From the NCBI GenBank assembly GCA_964550655.1, contig CAZKAQ010000102.1, positions 1 through 13,925 of the forward strand: a DNA stretch of 13,925 nucleotides, read 5' to 3'. The notes beneath the pieces were generated by a model. That model searched no databases and was not told the origin of the DNA. It saw nothing but the letters and a program-made list of their open reading frames with translations. Within the stretch, counting starts at the first letter, position 1; each line of letters begins with the position of its first letter. Position numbers and translations under genes: made by a program. The stretch is from GCA-1730015 sp964550655 (GTDB lineage Bacteria; Pseudomonadota; Gammaproteobacteria; Granulosicoccales; Granulosicoccaceae). Shown in pieces: positions 13,876-13,925 of this stretch.

Positions 13876-13925
13876 CCTGCATTATTCATGAGGATTCGGC
13901 ACCCAGAGTCGTTATCGCTAAACAG

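Overview
The window looks like a chromosomal piece of a Gram-negative gammaproteobacterium, probably marine or another aquatic type. Lipid A/Kdo core genes (waaA, a Kdo kinase), an outer-membrane-type multihaem lipoprotein, an AphA-like PadR regulator and a non-pyrrolysine MttB-family protein point that way. Base composition is moderate. Almost no start codon has a canonical Shine-Dalgarno sequence. No rRNA, tRNA, CRISPR array, insertion sequence or phage gene was recognised.

Left part (1-2295, minus strand): two adjacent secreted proteins share a short module, Cys-x19-Cys enclosing DxDxDGDGFGFEN. The downstream one runs off the left edge and shows one copy after a Cys-rich domain and a Pro/Glu linker. 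The upstream one has a nucleoside-hydrolase-like domain followed by four copies. A 653-bp stretch without a convincing gene follows. Then comes a five-haem c-type cytochrome lipoprotein (2949-4709, minus).

Centre (4710-8740): waaA (plus) has a good promoter candidate and a possible 41-codon upstream ORF whose stop overlaps the waaA start. It converges with, and overlaps by 24 bp, a Kdo kinase gene (minus). That gene lies behind a solitary trimethylamine-methyltransferase-like gene. WaaA followed by KdkA implies a single, phosphorylated Kdo on lipid A.

Right part (8741-13925): a small exported protein of unknown function (plus) is followed by a DUF2306-like membrane protein (minus), divergent from an AphA-like PadR regulator (plus). 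The 67 bp between the latter two hold two TATGCA-N6-TGCATA operators interleaved with two face-to-face promoter candidates, so a closed autoregulated two-gene module is likely. The padR 3' region holds competing hairpins and a strong terminator. Last is a minus-strand cluster of thioesterase, membrane zinc peptidase and HSL-type esterase, divergent from a YibF-like glutathione S-transferase.
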